DNA of 64,000 nucleotides from Steinernema hermaphroditum (Eukaryota; Nematoda; Chromadorea; Rhabditida; Steinernematidae): positions 13,610,092-13,674,091 of the forward strand of contig CM059623.1 of NCBI GenBank assembly GCA_030435675.1. The letters are read 5' to 3'. Position numbers and translations under genes: made by a program. The notes below the pieces were generated by a model. It worked only from the letters and a program-made list of their open reading frames with translations. It ran no database searches and was not told the origin of the DNA. Shown here one piece after another: positions 23,349 to 35,986 of this stretch; position 1 is the first letter of the stretch, and each line of letters starts with the position of its first letter.

Positions 23349-23518
23349 GGATCGTTTTCGTGCCGGGAGCCATTCTCGTGGCAAATCGTGCTCGCGTCAA
23401 ATCGTTCGCGGCAAATCGTGCTCGCGGCAAATCGTGCTCGCGGCAAATCGTTCGCGGCAAATCGTTCGCGGCAAATCGTGCTCGCGGCAAATCGTTCGCG
23501 TCAAATCGTTCTGCTCCC
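23349..23518 (-). repeat. Right terminal inverted repeat of the MULE
   Basis: Reverse complement of the left arm: units of GGCAAATCGTTCGC and GGCAAATCGTGCTCGC, starting inward with CGTTTTCGTGCCGGGAGCCA. The outermost bases AATCGTTCTGCTCCC abut the target duplication. Confidence 0.85.
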
Positions 23519-23529
23519 CGATAGACCGT

Positions 23530-26478
23530 TCAAATTCCTTTCCTTCGCGCGTTCGTCCGCAGTCACATCGCGCTTGGCGATGATAGTATGTGACAGAAAG
23601 CGAGAAACTCTCTACAAGGTTCAATGACTTCTCATCCAAGTGCCAGTTTTGACCTTAGTCGGGTTTCAGCGTCACACTGTCGTATGACTTCACCCAATTA
23701 AAACCGGTCAACCACAAGCGAAAAAGTCGAAAAAAGGCTGGTTAAACCCTGTGGTCTTTCTTTGAATGAAAACTTAGGCAACCGGCAGCTAAAGGCCGAT
23801 TATTTTTTTGCTTTTAAAACCATTTTTTTTTCATAGATCGAGGTCCTCTCGGAAATCAGCCAAGCTGCTTTCGACTAAAAATCTCTGGCTTCAGGTTCGA
23901 GCCTTCCAGTTAGGCCTGATAGAAAGAATGAAATGAACTTCGTCTCGTACACCTCTATCACTGACTAAAAGGTCAAGGCCTAAAACAGGTGTGCATAACT
24001 TTGGGATTTAAATTAAAGCGTGGCAGGAATTCGGAATTATTTCCAAGTAGTCTAAATTTTTGGAAAATTGTAAAAATTAAAAATTAAAAACAGTCGGGAG
24101 GAAAAAACACACGTTTCACATCCACCAGAGTCCAAGGAAGCCATCATCCCCATGAATACCGCTGAATATTCCCCACCCTCAGCCATTGAGCGCCACCCCG
24201 ACATTTCATCAAGCCCGATTGTTGACGAAAACCATCACACAATTAAGGGCGATTATACTCAACACAAAGGTGGCCAGGGACACTTGTAATTTTCGAATAC
24301 AAGGAATGAGTGATACCTATGTCCGAAGTACACAATCACGATTCTATAGACCAATGAGCCCAGGAGGAACTCGAGTCACGCGAGCGGAATGATGCGATAT
24401 CGTGTGTGTAGCTGAAATAATAGGCTGTTTTTGCGCTTTTCGAATGAAGACGTTATAGGAAAACTTATGGGGTTGATGTTGATGTTTTCCATACTGAGAA
24501 ACATGGAGAGATTATCCGCGTCACGGGACTCTTTTAACATTTTGAGAAGTAGCAGAAGGTAAGGTCCAATAACCTTCATGTTCTAAAGCATCTTCGTTTC
24601 CGAGTACTCTAGATGGAACGTGCAAATAGATGAAAGGGAGCAGATCAGTGATCCCTATAACTTCTTCAGCTGTATTGGTGCAGAAAGGTCAGTCAGCTTT
24701 GAAGATTTTCGCGCGGTTTTGTACTCTGGGAATGCGGGCCGTGGGTTTATGAGTTCCGGTTGTTGTTCAAGTATAGGCATCACGTTTTTTGGAATTGAAA
24801 TCCGATGGGCATCAACGCGGCCATACAACCGGTTGACCAGCGGTTCAGCCAATCCGTTCAGGTTGGTCAAAGGACTCGAACAGGCTAACCTTGCGATGTG
24901 AAGACTCGCCTCGCGGTGCGCACGTCTTCAAACACGTTCAAACATGCATAAATCGGCCAAAACCTTCGTTTCGAACGGTTAGATGTAAGTGATCTTTCCG
25001 AACGCGAAATGCCCGTTCAGTACCGGGGTAATAAGTTTAAAACCTTTGTTTCTTCGATCATTGGTGCGCGATCTCGTGCGACAAAGTACACGCGCATCTA
25101 GTCGCCGAAATCAGCGCATGTGATTTTTAAACGATGTCAGAAACCCGTTTACTACAATGTAAAAAGGTGGAGACCTCTAAATTGTGGACAGTCAAGCCAT
25201 GCCAGCAGTTCCTTTCAGATAATTATGTTCGTATTTACTCGAATGTGTAATGAGTAAAAGCAACTAAATCACGCCCTTCTGTATTCGCTACAGTTAAACT
25301 ATTCGATTCTTTTTAAGATTAAAATTCTTCGAAGCACTATCGTTTTGCATACATTCTTTCATTAGCTGTATCTCTGCTATGGGAATGCAATATTCGTGCC
25401 GACAGCGCTCCTCTTACTCCTGTTCTGCGCTAGGGTAGTTGCAGCCAAGAGCCCCTTCAAGCAACTTAATCAACTGATCGGTCGAAGTATTATAGCAACC
25501 GTCAATATCGGATGGCTGGCAGAATGCCTAAGCCGTAAATTTCCGGAGCATCATTTTATTCGAAATTTTTTGAGAATATCTTGTGCTGAGTCCGAGCTTC
25601 TGGAATCCAGGATGGTATTCTTGGGATGTTCTTCCAATTTGCTTGTGAAAAAAAGCGCGTACGAACTTGAGGGGAGGGCTCATATGGCTGCTGGTTCGTA
25701 GTATTACTTGCCTATGAGATCAATTGTCTGGGATCAGTTGACCTAGGATCCATTTTCTTGGTATCAATTGTGACGGCGCCTCTGCGTTGCCTATGCCATC
25801 GGTTAACAAATCTGTCCCATCTACTCTGGCGATTATCCCTTCAACAGAGACAATGTCTACACCGGAATGTCCTGTTTCAATGGTCGGTTGGTCGGTCAGT
25901 AGCAATGATCTCATTCTACGAACACCGTCCATTTTGATGCTACCCTTCCTCCATTTGGATTTGGAGTTCTACTCACAGTCGGACTTCGGGGAGGCCTTTG
26001 GTGAATCTGGAGAAGTTGAGGACTCTCTCACAAGCGATCAAGCGAGACCGCAATCCGGTACGTTCCATGTAAAAACTAGCTCAGGAGCTGAAGATAAACG
26101 AGGTAACCGTAGGTGTTCAAAGCGTCTCCTACAGGATTCGACGAGATCAGCGGGTCGATGGGGTGCAGAAGTGCCAAAATGCTCAAGAGGTGGACCTCAA
26201 GACTTCTGTCCATGGCTCAGCGCCCTCAATGAAAGCTCATCGTTTTCTTTAAAGTTTTTTATTTCAAACTCAATCTCTTTGCAATCAGTCAAATCATCAA
26301 TCAGTCAGTCTCAATTGATCAAAACGAAAAAAATGAACACTCAAATGCTCCGTCGATCAAGTCACTCGTCTTCTGCACTGCGCTGCCTCCGAACACTTAT
26401 AAGGTACAGTATTGGTCATATTAGAAGTCTATTTACAAAAGCTCCGCGGAAACCGGCGACGACTCGTTGCGTTCCTCT
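23530..26478. other. Intergenic, no supported gene
   Basis: Nothing recognisable on either strand from the MULE to the end of the Hox gene. The longest frame (plus, about 25793-26482) is Ser-rich, lacks recognisable motifs and abuts the antisense Hox 3' end, so I leave it out. A hydrophobic frame at 25396-25701 has no ATG at its head. Confidence 0.5.
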
Positions 26479-29400
26479 CTAACTCGTGTGGATCATGTGG
26501 TGGCCGTTGATCTCGACGCTACCCCGCTGCTTCTGCTTCTTGTCTTTCATTCGTCGGTTCTGCAATAAACACATTAGAACTGAATTCGGAACTTGTGGAT
26601 ATTAGATAGTTGCGAGTTAAATAGTTGAACGGCGACAGAGCAGTTGGTGCTAATCGCGTCGAGAACCCTAGTACAGGACCCGAACTCGTTTTGGAATCGA
26701 CCTTATTGTGGTGTGACCAGAGATGCCGAAATACTGAGCCGAGCAAGGTGGGAAAGTCGGCTCCGGTATCTCTGGGTGGGACATACTCCAAAATAGGCTC
26801 AGACAAATCTGCAGACAGGCTCAGAAATCTGTACACCTGTACTTCGAATAGGTCGGCCCCCTCCCAGGATTGTGTGAATTTTTGAAGTCTTCAAACCTAG
26901 CTGGAAAGTTCGTAAGTTTCGACAGCTCCGATCCCACTATAAGCACCTCTAATTCCTATGATCAGCCACACTCCATTTGAACTAATCGCGTCGGAAACCC
27001 GACCCCAAGTCTGGGCCCATTTTGGAGTCTGTCCATTCCGAGTCCGTGCTTAAACCTATTCTGGGCCTCACCACTATTACGAATTTTCGAATTCACTTTG
27101 GTTCACCTTTATATCGCCATCAAAAATGCCTCACCTGGAACCATATTTTGACTTGCCTCTCGGAGAGGCCGAGGGACTTCGCCAGCTCCCAGCGCTTCTG
27201 TTTGCTCACGTAGCTGCTGTAGAGGAACTCTTTCTCCAACTCAAGCGTCTGGTGCTTCGTGTACGGCTTTCTCTTCTTTCGCGACGAGGTGTTGCCGGTC
27301 CAGTCGAGTGGCTGTTCTGCAAAAGAGACCAATTAGGGGTGTGCGTGTGATGATAGCCTTGATCTTTCTTCTAATAACACTCCTCGTTTATTACCGCCAA
27401 TTACGTGCGTTGCGGTCAATGTCAACGTGCCTACATTGGGGGTTACGGTAGGTGATGGAATGACCCGATTTGTAGGGAAGCTGTTGCGTGATTTATAGAA
27501 AGAGGTATGGGCTACGATAGCACCCGGTTAGGGTGTGATTTATGGACAGTGTGCTACAGTATCAGTCGACCGTGAAATGGTGTTAACCCACTGAAAACAC
27601 ATAAAACTTCGAAGCCTTTGAACGCCCCGACGACAGCAACGTTCAAAAAGACGTAAAATTTGAAAGACAAAGAAGCGATTGGCGCGCGAAAATGTGGACC
27701 GGAGTCGGCACAAGGGGTGGTCGTCGGCGATGGGAGAATCGATAAAAGAAGGCGCCCTTTCAATTAGGTAAACAGTGGGAAATCTAAAAATTTCCAAATT
27801 TAAAATGTGCTCGAATACTGAAGTGATTTGGCCATGTCATTGATCGAGGATAGGCTCCCTTAACATGACCCTCTAAGAACCATGATTGGTTGTTCTGGGA
27901 AGCTATCCTCCTGAAGCTGTTGACCTTTATCCTCTTCCTGCCCACACCTATTTTTTTAATGAATCAACCAGTCGCATTCATCCAATTTTTAGTTTTTAGA
28001 TCACCTTTTCTGTTCGTATTCCGCCCTTTCCCCAACACCAATCAAAGCACATTAATCAGTCCCTTCCTCCTCCCGGAAAGGTCCCCCAGAAAAGCAGTAA
28101 ATGCGCCCCATGGCCATCGGCGGCGGCTCACATCAAAGTGGCTTGTAAACGACCATAAAGTCGGCCCGTGCGAACAGCGGCGGTGGCCTATCCAGAAGGC
28201 GAGCGCCTCTGTGTGTACAGATTGTAAACGTGTCGGCCGCCAACCGAAACCGACACTTTTACAATTTATTTGTTGAGTCAATTCGCCATCAATCAATTTG
28301 TCAAGAAGGCTGCTAATTTTAGTAATTCAAAAGTCCCCAAAAACCCCGCTTCATGGCGATCGATCCCGATGTCTCTCGACCGGAAATCGATGACAGCGCT
28401 AAGGCTGTAAATTTCCTTCGCCGGATATTTACTTTGTGTGTCAGCGGCCGACAATAAATGCAATTTATGCGATATATGAAAGTGACGGCGATGTGGGTGG
28501 GCTGGGGTCCAATATGGCTACGCTGTTTTCAGCCACTAGGCGACCTTTCGGGGAATATAAGGCTCTTAAAAAGCTAAAATTTCTGTAAAATATTGCTGAA
28601 AGAGGGAGATTTCAATGAAGTCATTTATACTAATAGTTAAGCAACTTTGGATACTAAGGTACGTCCAAAAGGACAAGCTAAAAAACTTGGGTAATTGGTG
28701 AGAAACGGAGATATTCTTCTTCATATGGCCGAACTACCGTACGTAATAACTGAACTTTTAAAGATCTTTTCAGTGCAGGGTATACAGAGAAGACCCTGGC
28801 TTTCAACCACCTCTATATAGATGCAACTATGTTCCAATTTTCGGTTGAATCTGAGCAGAACTCTTCGGGTAGTTCGGCTTCCAAGTGATCTAGGTTCTTC
28901 CCGAAGGCTCAAAATTTTCCCTCATATTTGAGACCAATCCCTTCAAGACCTTTTGCGTCACCCCTCGACGCCTTCTACCCATGAATGTTGCAGAAGCCAA
29001 TTAACAAAAGTAGCCGGCTGAACAAAAACCACTCGGCTGCCCTATGAAGTCACGCCAAATATGGCGCATACCGATCCCCGCGGGACCCGTCGAATTAGGC
29101 AAATTGAGTGCGGCGCCGGCACCGATGGCCACCGCGGCTACGGTAGCGGCCATCTGCGGCCCTGGGCGCTTTGCGCAACACGCCACCGCCGCTTTACACA
29201 ATGCACGCCTAAAACAACGAGACGGCAGCTGCGTTTTATTGTACAAATTGCACAACAGCTCAACGGGGACATATGGAGCGTGCGTCTAGACGCCGCGGGC
29301 TACGGTAGCCGGTCGCCGCCGACAAAGCGGCTAATTGGTCGGTGTAAGTTTTGACATCTGGCTCGTAAAAGTGCCATAACACAGTTGGTCGGAGCAGTTG

Positions 29401-32400
29401 GCGCTTTAGGCGGTGAGCCGAGCTCAAAGAAGCCGCGGAAGTTGCGAACGAACGGACGACGTTTACGGGTGCTTTAAAACTTGCCGATGGGTTTACAATG
29501 TGCGAAAGTGAGGGATTACTATTGGGAGTTAGGAGCAAATTATGAGTTGCTGGATAAGCTCAAATCTGTGGAAAATCAAGGTGAGGAGGAGCAATGTAGG
29601 ATTGGAATTGAGCTTTCTCGATCTCTTGTGCTATCCTGATTGGAAGGGTCAGTTTTTCGTTTGCTCTTCTTTGTGCTTTAGAATACTAGAAGATAGGGAG
29701 ATCTGTAGTCATCCTAGTAGCTGTTTAGATCCTTAATGAATGCTCTGTTTTTGAAAAGCCTTCAAAACCGGCTTCCTAGAAGGGAACCTTCCGATATGTC
29801 CGCTTCAAATCGAACTGAAGATTGACACTTTTGGCAAAATTGGCATCAAAAGCTCGTCGACTTATAAGCACACCTGGCCACGTAAAGTCAGATAAGTAAG
29901 ATCCAAAATGAGTAATTAAGTGCCACGTTTTTGAGCTGCAAATGGTCAATCTTTGATGTGTGCTTTTGCCAGTTGAGGACGCAAAATAGAGAAAATGAAA
30001 AAGGGATGGTTAGGAAGGGAATCAAACTCTAACTTCAAACATTACAGCGAAGATGCTCCCCAGTTCGACCACACATACATATTTTGGTATAGTTGACATA
30101 GTTGACAAGGTAGCTTTCATTTCGCTTTCTTTTTTTTTTTTTTGAAAATTTGAGAATATTCTATCTTCCAGATCTCTGCTTTTGGAGCTGACGATTGACA
30201 GGAAAGCTTAGCTCTAGTATCTATTCCATTATTTACAAATTTAACTCTACTACAGATCGCTATTCGGAGTGCGTTTTTGGATTCTTTTTCATCACGATCT
30301 TACTCAATTTTTTTTTGTAAATTCCAGTTCGACCCGTGAATCATAATTCGTACTTCTCGCGGTCACTGACTCATTGAACCCGGAAGAACCCAATTCTCTT
30401 TGTAACAAACTTGCCGACCAATTAGATGGACTACGGTACCCCATTCGCTTTTTTTTGCCGCCGGTCCCCGCTCCGCTCCGTTCTGTCCCCCCGGCGATGC
30501 CACGCGTCCTTCTGCGTCAGCGAAGTCGTTTTTTCTTTGTCGCCCGCGGGACTGTCACTCGCTCCAATCAGCGCCCAAAAAGGTGTGATAACGCGGCACA
30601 AGCGCTGCGCCGCTTTCATCTTGCCGCCGCCAACACACTGATAGCGTCGTCGCCAATTCGTGTTTTCCGATTATTTTAGCTCGTTTTATGGCCCCCCCAG
30701 CCCCATCCTCGGCAGCCAGCCGAGTGAAGCGACATGGCTAATGCGTGTAAAACAGTAAATTAGCACCTACCGAGTGCGGCGTCGAGCATTTGTTGCGAGA
30801 AGGCGGCCGGGTAATGGGGCGCGCCGTAGTAGGCGCCGTAGGTGGGCCAGCTGCTGAACGTGGCGGCGGAGTTGTAGAAGTCGGCCGACGCCGCTCCGCA
30901 CATCACCGGATTCATCGCCGAGTGCATGTCCAACCCTGGAATGAGTGGTTTATAGAATGGAGGCAAGCAAAGAGGGATGAGAATATAGACATTGTGGTAT
31001 GGGAATCAGCGTCTCTGATGGAACATGATACGAAATGATAAGTGACATTTGGAAGTGTGGCGTTCTTTTATATAAGGAGTGGCATATCAACAACACATCT
31101 TTGAAATTGGATGACATGGAGAAGGGGAGAGACATACCTTGACTCTCAGATCATAATGATATCTATTTGGAATCTATGAGTTCAATCTTCCGAAGTCTCT
31201 CATTGCTCTTCAATTCAAATTGACTCCTCAAACACAGACTTCAACAAAGGAGGCCCTATCATGTTTGCTTATTGTATGAAAGGCTTTCGCCTTGCGAGAC
31301 GTCACAAGAAGGACCAAGAAGGGACCGGAGAGGGACCGTACAAAATGGAAAATCTAAGAAGGGACTCCCAGTTGTGACAGGCTGGGCGACGAAATTCCCA
31401 TAATAGCTATACAAAGTTCCACTTAGGAAATAAGCTGATGAGAAAAATTGAGAAAAATCACTTTAAAATTCTACCCTCCACATTGCTGTAATTGCCCTTA
31501 TCCCACTCACTCCTAAAAGTTCAGAAACGACTAAACAACGGCGGCCTATAAATCAACGTTAAAAGGAGTGCCCTTCGTAGAGGACTACGGTAAGTGGTAG
31601 GCTGTTTTCGACACTACAGGTGGTTGTTCGTTGATTTACAGGTGACTGCATTATTGGTGGGAATCATATGCATATACTGCGTAAAAAGCTAGAATGAAGA
31701 CCTACTACTTACAGTATGCAAATTAAAAATCTAGAAGTGCGCCTATTGTGATGTCAATTTGTTCAGAACCTGTCTGCAGGGCGAACAAGTCTGATACGCA
31801 TGTGTCTAGTCTGTCTGTCATTTGCATGTTCATTCAAATTTTCGTCTAAATATGATTCCAGAAACGGGCGCTGTTGAGACCTGACACCCCTTTCTATTAG
31901 ACGATTTGTCACATTCTCTAGGCCTTTTAAAAACGAATGTGTCCCTTAGATTTGCCGAGAGAGACCCTACCGTTAGCTTGAGAAGGCGAAAACAACGCAT
32001 GCTTCACGTCGGCACTCTGGTGATGTCCGTTCTGCTGCTGCTGAGGCTGAGGCTGGCCGTTGCTCGGCGGCACGGGAGTGTTGGCGATATCCGGCGACGA
32101 CGCGTCGCCCCCGCTTCCCTCGCCGTTGGCACAGGAGCTCGACTGCTGCGGATGTGAGTTCAAGTGCGTCGTCGTCGGTGTCTTCTGCTGCTGCTGCTTC
32201 TGTTGTAGGTGCTGCTGTTGTTGTTGGTGGTAGTGCTGCATCTGCATGGTCCAGTCGTAGCCGTTCTGGGACCACAACGCGTTGCCACCTTGCATGCCGC
32301 CTTGCATGCCGCTGAAGGAGAAGGGGTTGAAGGCGGCCGCGGCCGCGGCGGCCGCGCCCGGAGGGGGCGTCTGCTGTGGCGAGAGATCGTACTTGAGGTT

Positions 32401-32505
32401 GGAGGGCGCGAGGCCGTTGGGGAGCGGCGTGCCGACCTGCTGAGATTGTGGATGGAGCGTCATCGGGTGAGTCGAGGAAGACGGTGCTGACATCACCGAA
32501 ATCAT
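26479..32505 (-). CDS. Posterior-group (Abd-B class) Hox protein; nob-1/php-3-like
   Basis: Four exons, 32505-31971, 30935-30771, 27316-27135 and 26559-26479, give 320 aa with all junctions in phase. The homeodomain spans residues 245-304 ([20 protein letters not shown]... [20 protein letters not shown]). It carries the Abd-B signature RKKRKPYxK...[11 protein letters not shown] and Gln50/Asn51. The LDWTG motif four residues before it corresponds to the EWTG/PBC-binding tryptophan of Drosophila Abd-B. The N-terminal exon has poly-Ala (8), Gln/His-rich runs and a Pro-rich segment. Introns are about 1.0, 3.5 and 0.6 kb, and the last splits the homeodomain between positions 50 and 51. The start is the first ATG after an in-frame stop; an upstream non-coding exon ending TCTT/GTAAGT (about 32532-32572) may exist. 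It is a DNA-binding factor patterning the posterior body; orthology to nob-1 or php-3 is inference. Confidence 0.9.
26716..26775. repeat. Short palindromic dispersed repeat (copy 3)
   Basis: ACCAGAGATGCCGAAA is mirrored by CGGTATCTCTGGGTGG around a GAGCCGAGC/GTCGGCTCC core. It lies in the last intron of the Hox gene. Confidence 0.45.
28286..28295 (-). promoter_or_regulatory. PBC/Hox composite site TGATTGATGG in Hox intron 2
   Basis: The minus strand reads exactly TGATTGATGG, the consensus bound by PBC (Exd/Pbx/CEH-20) with anterior-type Hox proteins. It lies in the 3.5-kb intron, beside TTTATT and AATAAATGCAATTTATG stretches resembling Abd-B/Cdx sites. Presence is direct; use in vivo is inference. 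Confidence 0.5.
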
Positions 32506-32660
32506 CGAAGTCGGGTGGGTGGCCACTTACAAGAGTCAGGGAGGTGCTCTCGAAGTTCGTGGTTTGTGAACCTGGAAAAGTGGGATTAAATTACTGGATT
32601 GATCACCACTGAGATGAGCGATGCACGAACATGGAAAGCTGTCTAAACGCGATTCTTCAA
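32447..32660 (-). repeat. Original copy of a duplicated Hox 5' segment
   Basis: This segment covers the first codons of the Hox gene, the TCTT/GTAAGT donor just upstream and a stretch with GATTGATCACCACTGAGATGAGCGAT. It is repeated in decayed form about 0.7 kb upstream at 33160-33420. Confidence 0.65.
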
Positions 32661-33159
32661 CTGGGGACTATAACTATCCTAGACACCCTAGCTACAGTAC
32701 TCCACCTGATCCACGAAATCCACACGTTTCACACATCGCGGTCTACGCGAAAAAACACGATTATGAGAGAAGATTAACGACTTCGCGGTATCGTATCAGC
32801 AAAGAAGCCGCCGCTCGAGTGCGACCACGGGATGAGACGAAAAATTGGAGATATCACCATGGGAATAGAGCTGAAACGGCGCGAGACTATGGTCTGACCT
32901 AATTGCAGGGGCAATGAAATTAGTATTTTAAAAATGAGGGACTTCATAAAATAGTATCGTTAAAATTGAACTTTAGTGCAGACACAAAAAAATGAAGAAA
33001 TGTGTCATGAGCTGATTTGTAGGCAAAAATAAGGAATGAGTCTGAACTGGCCAATTACTGGTTAAAATTTTCATGCGCTTTGGAGCACAGATCGTTGATA
33101 ATGGGTAAGGTATGCTACGAGATCGAAATAGTTCAAACCAATACTTCAAAAGGTTGTTT

Positions 33160-33420
33160 ATTCTATGGGGATGGATCGTCATCGGATGGGTCAAAGAAAA
33201 CGGTGCAAAGTTGGGTGGGTGGGCAACGTACAAGAGTCAGGGGGTGCTCTAGGAGTTCTCAATTTTGAAACATAGAAAAGCTGGATTGATCATCGCTTAG
33301 ATGAGCGATTAATGGTGGAACATGGAGAGCTCATTATTTGTACATCTAAACTAGACTAAAGGTTTATACACGAACATGGATAGCTCCAGATGTCCAAACG
33401 TCTAAACGCGAGGTGGACTT
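33160..33420 (-). pseudogene. Decayed duplicate of the Hox first-exon region
   Basis: The minus frame reads LTHPMTIHPHRINN against [12 protein letters not shown] in the real exon. Upstream the duplicate keeps CCCTGACTCTTGTACGTTGCCCACCCACCC and ATTGATCATCGCTTAGATGAGCGAT. The GTAAGT donor has become GTACGT and the reading frame is disrupted. A short insertion separates the copies of CACGAACATGGA...GTCTAAACGCGA. Confidence 0.65.
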
Positions 33421-33949
33421 CTTGGAAACCTTCTTGGAAATCTTCGAAACGAAATCCCAGATTCTTTGAGATCACCTAAGACCGTTGGGCGTTTCTTTTG
33501 TCACTGGACAGGTCTGGATTGAAAATAAAGTTAAATGAGGCGCAGATGCAGACAATTTGACTACAGGTACTCGAGAAAGGGGTCGAGGCACATCTACCCT
33601 GCTTCCCTAATTGAGAACGACTTATTGGCAGGATTCACTGTCCAATCCAACGGCTAAATGTTTAAATGGATTGTTCTCCTAATTTACTAAGCGAAACATC
33701 ACAATAATCACAATTTTAGGTCACATCCCTTCAGCTAATGGCTCCTCGTAGTGAATCTGATCACTGAATCTGTGAACCTGGAGGCTGTCATAAAACATCC
33801 GAATTTCGTCTACCAATCTTCGAAAGTGTGAAATCAAGATAAACAAACCGTTTTATAACACCGCCACCGATTCCGGCAATCGTAAAATCCCTCTAAATCA
33901 TCTCCCAATTAACGAGAAAACAAACAAAACACCGAATTACCACCCTCGC

Positions 33950-34140
33950 CTCTCGGCGCTCCATTTACGACGACGACTCCAGTCGTCTTCTTCTTCGCGG
34001 CGGTCGCCGGGTTCGCCGCCGCCGGCTCTCCGCACACCCCCTTCTCCACTCGCTCGGCTGGCGCGCTCGCGTGACGCGCTGCGGCCGTGGTATACTGTAA
34101 TATGGCTGCTGACGTCAGAGCGCTAGCAGCAGCAGCAGTG
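33950..34140 (-). promoter_or_regulatory. Putative Hox promoter region with a perfect CRE
   Basis: This GC- and CpG-rich patch about 1.5 kb upstream of the first coding exon contains TGACGTCA at 34110-34117, a perfect CREB/ATF palindrome. A TATGGCTGC stretch and a CAGCAGCAGCAG run lie nearby. It is the closest island to the gene. Promoter identity is inferred from position and composition only. Confidence 0.3.
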
Positions 34141-35986
34141 GGGGAAGAGGATCGCGTAGGGTGGCCGATTACTGTAGCTGTTTTCTTAAGATAAGACCAA
34201 CGAGACGGGAAGGTCGAAGTTGCGCAGAAGGTCCACGAAGCAGGTGTTGATGTTATTCTTGTTCGGGGGGTCTGGGCATGTGTCTACACTTCTACTTTTG
34301 GGCGGATAGGTCGCCCCGCGCGACGAGGCAGGTGAGACTAATTGGTGACTATCGCTTCGTTACACTGCCTTGAGAAGTAGGGGTGTACGGTACGGAAAAA
34401 AATGCTGACTGGAGGTGTGTCAAACATCAACGCCAGAAATAGAGCCGCTATCGCGAGGACGTGCCCTGCAGGAGTTCCAGTGTTTGTATAGCGGCAAAGG
34501 ACACAGAGGAGCAGCACCGGCGAAGAAGCTGTCTATAGACATGTCACTGCAAATAGTGAGTAAGACATGGTCGGCTCCTTTGATCGATAGGATGGCGAAG
34601 AAGAAGTGGAGGAGTGGAGATCAATGACTGAAAGGTGATGCAAGGTAGAAATAGGTGAACTTGTGACTTTTCTTGGTTGACATGATGTACATTATAGACA
34701 TCTGGGTAATTAGATCCATTTAGAAAATTGAAGTTAACAAAACTGTCGCGCTAAATCGAAAACCGGTATAGCATGGTAGTCTCCGCTTTTTACACTGTAG
34801 AAGGATCAAGTAGAGGATGATGATTGAAAATACAGGATGATGAAAACCGTATGAAGGCTCTCATTTTGCGTGGAGCGTTTGGCTGAAATGCATCTGCTCC
34901 CTTTTAATGGCAGCTTTTAAGCATCTTAGTCGTTGTATACAGTTCAATTATAGTCAGTCATCTTTTAACACTTCGCGGAGACAATCAATCCTATCGTTGT
35001 GAGAGAAAAACTCGAATCCAGCACAGTGAAAACGACGAAATTTTCAAATATTCGATCATCGTTTTCATTGGGCTGAATGCGAAGCTTGGTCTTGCAACGA
35101 TGGGATTGAATGTTAAAGTATGAACCCGCTATGTCATCGAGACATTCACAGCTATCTTACACCATGTTTGAGTCCCCTCACATAGAAGCTGAGAAGGGCA
35201 TTCCTGGGGTACCACTCATTATTTCCACGTTTGAGCAAGGATTTTTCCTCCTCTTCTTGATTGGGACTCCCGCCTCCTTGCTCGTCAAGTTCATTACGGT
35301 TAGTTTCAACATCTCCAAAGCCATTTCTAACCATCACATGTAGAAAGACCGTCTGTCGAAAACCCGTTTTGCACAAAAACACCCTAACCAAAACGATCGA
35401 TCCCCAACCACTTTCAGTTTTCGGGAGGAGCGTCCGAACAGTTGGAACACGCGAGGAACATTTCATTTGGCACTTAAGAGTGCGTTGGCGCTCCATAAAT
35501 CGGCGATGCAAGAAAAAGCGCCCCGCGTGTCGTTCGGTGCCCCGAGGCCGTCGTCGGAACGCGTCTTCGCCGCTGTGATTCAGCCTAACTCTCGCGGAGA
35601 TCGTCGAGAGTGGGGCGCGCTGATTTGTCGCTTCGCCAGGGGTGGTCGGACGATGGGGGCGCAGACGGAGACACCGTACGGTGTCACGCTGGAGGGTGGC
35701 TGTTTTTTCATCGACCCCAACTCTATATTGATTTCAGCGCTTTTAGATTTGAATTAAATTGTAAGAAGATGCTTGAGAAATGAACATGCCAGATAGAAAT
35801 TTGTGCTGAATTTCTCAGATTACTGTAGATCATTATAGATTCATTGCCGTGGAAAATCCCTATTGGAAGTTTCCAAATAACGGCACCCACAAAAAATCTT
35901 ATTTTATCATATTACGAGATACTAACTGAGCCGGAGCCGGCTCATCTACCTTACCCAGCTGGCTCCTATGTTTAGAAATCTTTCAG

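Larger units (their letters stand above)
21887..23518. mobile_element. Mutator-like element (MULE) with tandem-repeat terminal inverted repeats
   Basis: A 1632-bp element bounded by an 8-bp direct repeat, CGATAGAC, at 21879-21886 and 23519-23526 (8-11 bp is usual for MULEs). The termini match as inverted repeats: GGGTGCGTAACGATTTGACG on the left, and GGGAGCAGAACGATTTGACG read from the right. The arms (about 21887-22080 and 23349-23518) consist of 14-16 bp direct subrepeats such as CGCGAACGATTTGC and CGCGAGCACGATTTGC, and each ends inward with TGGCTCCCGGCACGAAAACG or a close match. The interior holds a MULE transposase. Confidence 0.88.

Noticed and set aside
25793..26482. Plus-strand frame of about 230 codons antisense to the Hox 3' end
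   Set aside because: Low-complexity Ser-rich sequence, no motif and no upstream ATG context; it ends opposite the Hox stop codon. Probably a chance frame.
35152..35511. 119-codon minus frame ending near a GTAAGA donor, upstream of the Hox gene
   Set aside because: Considered as an upstream Hox exon, but joining it to the downstream sequence gives an immediate stop and it has no recognisable motif.
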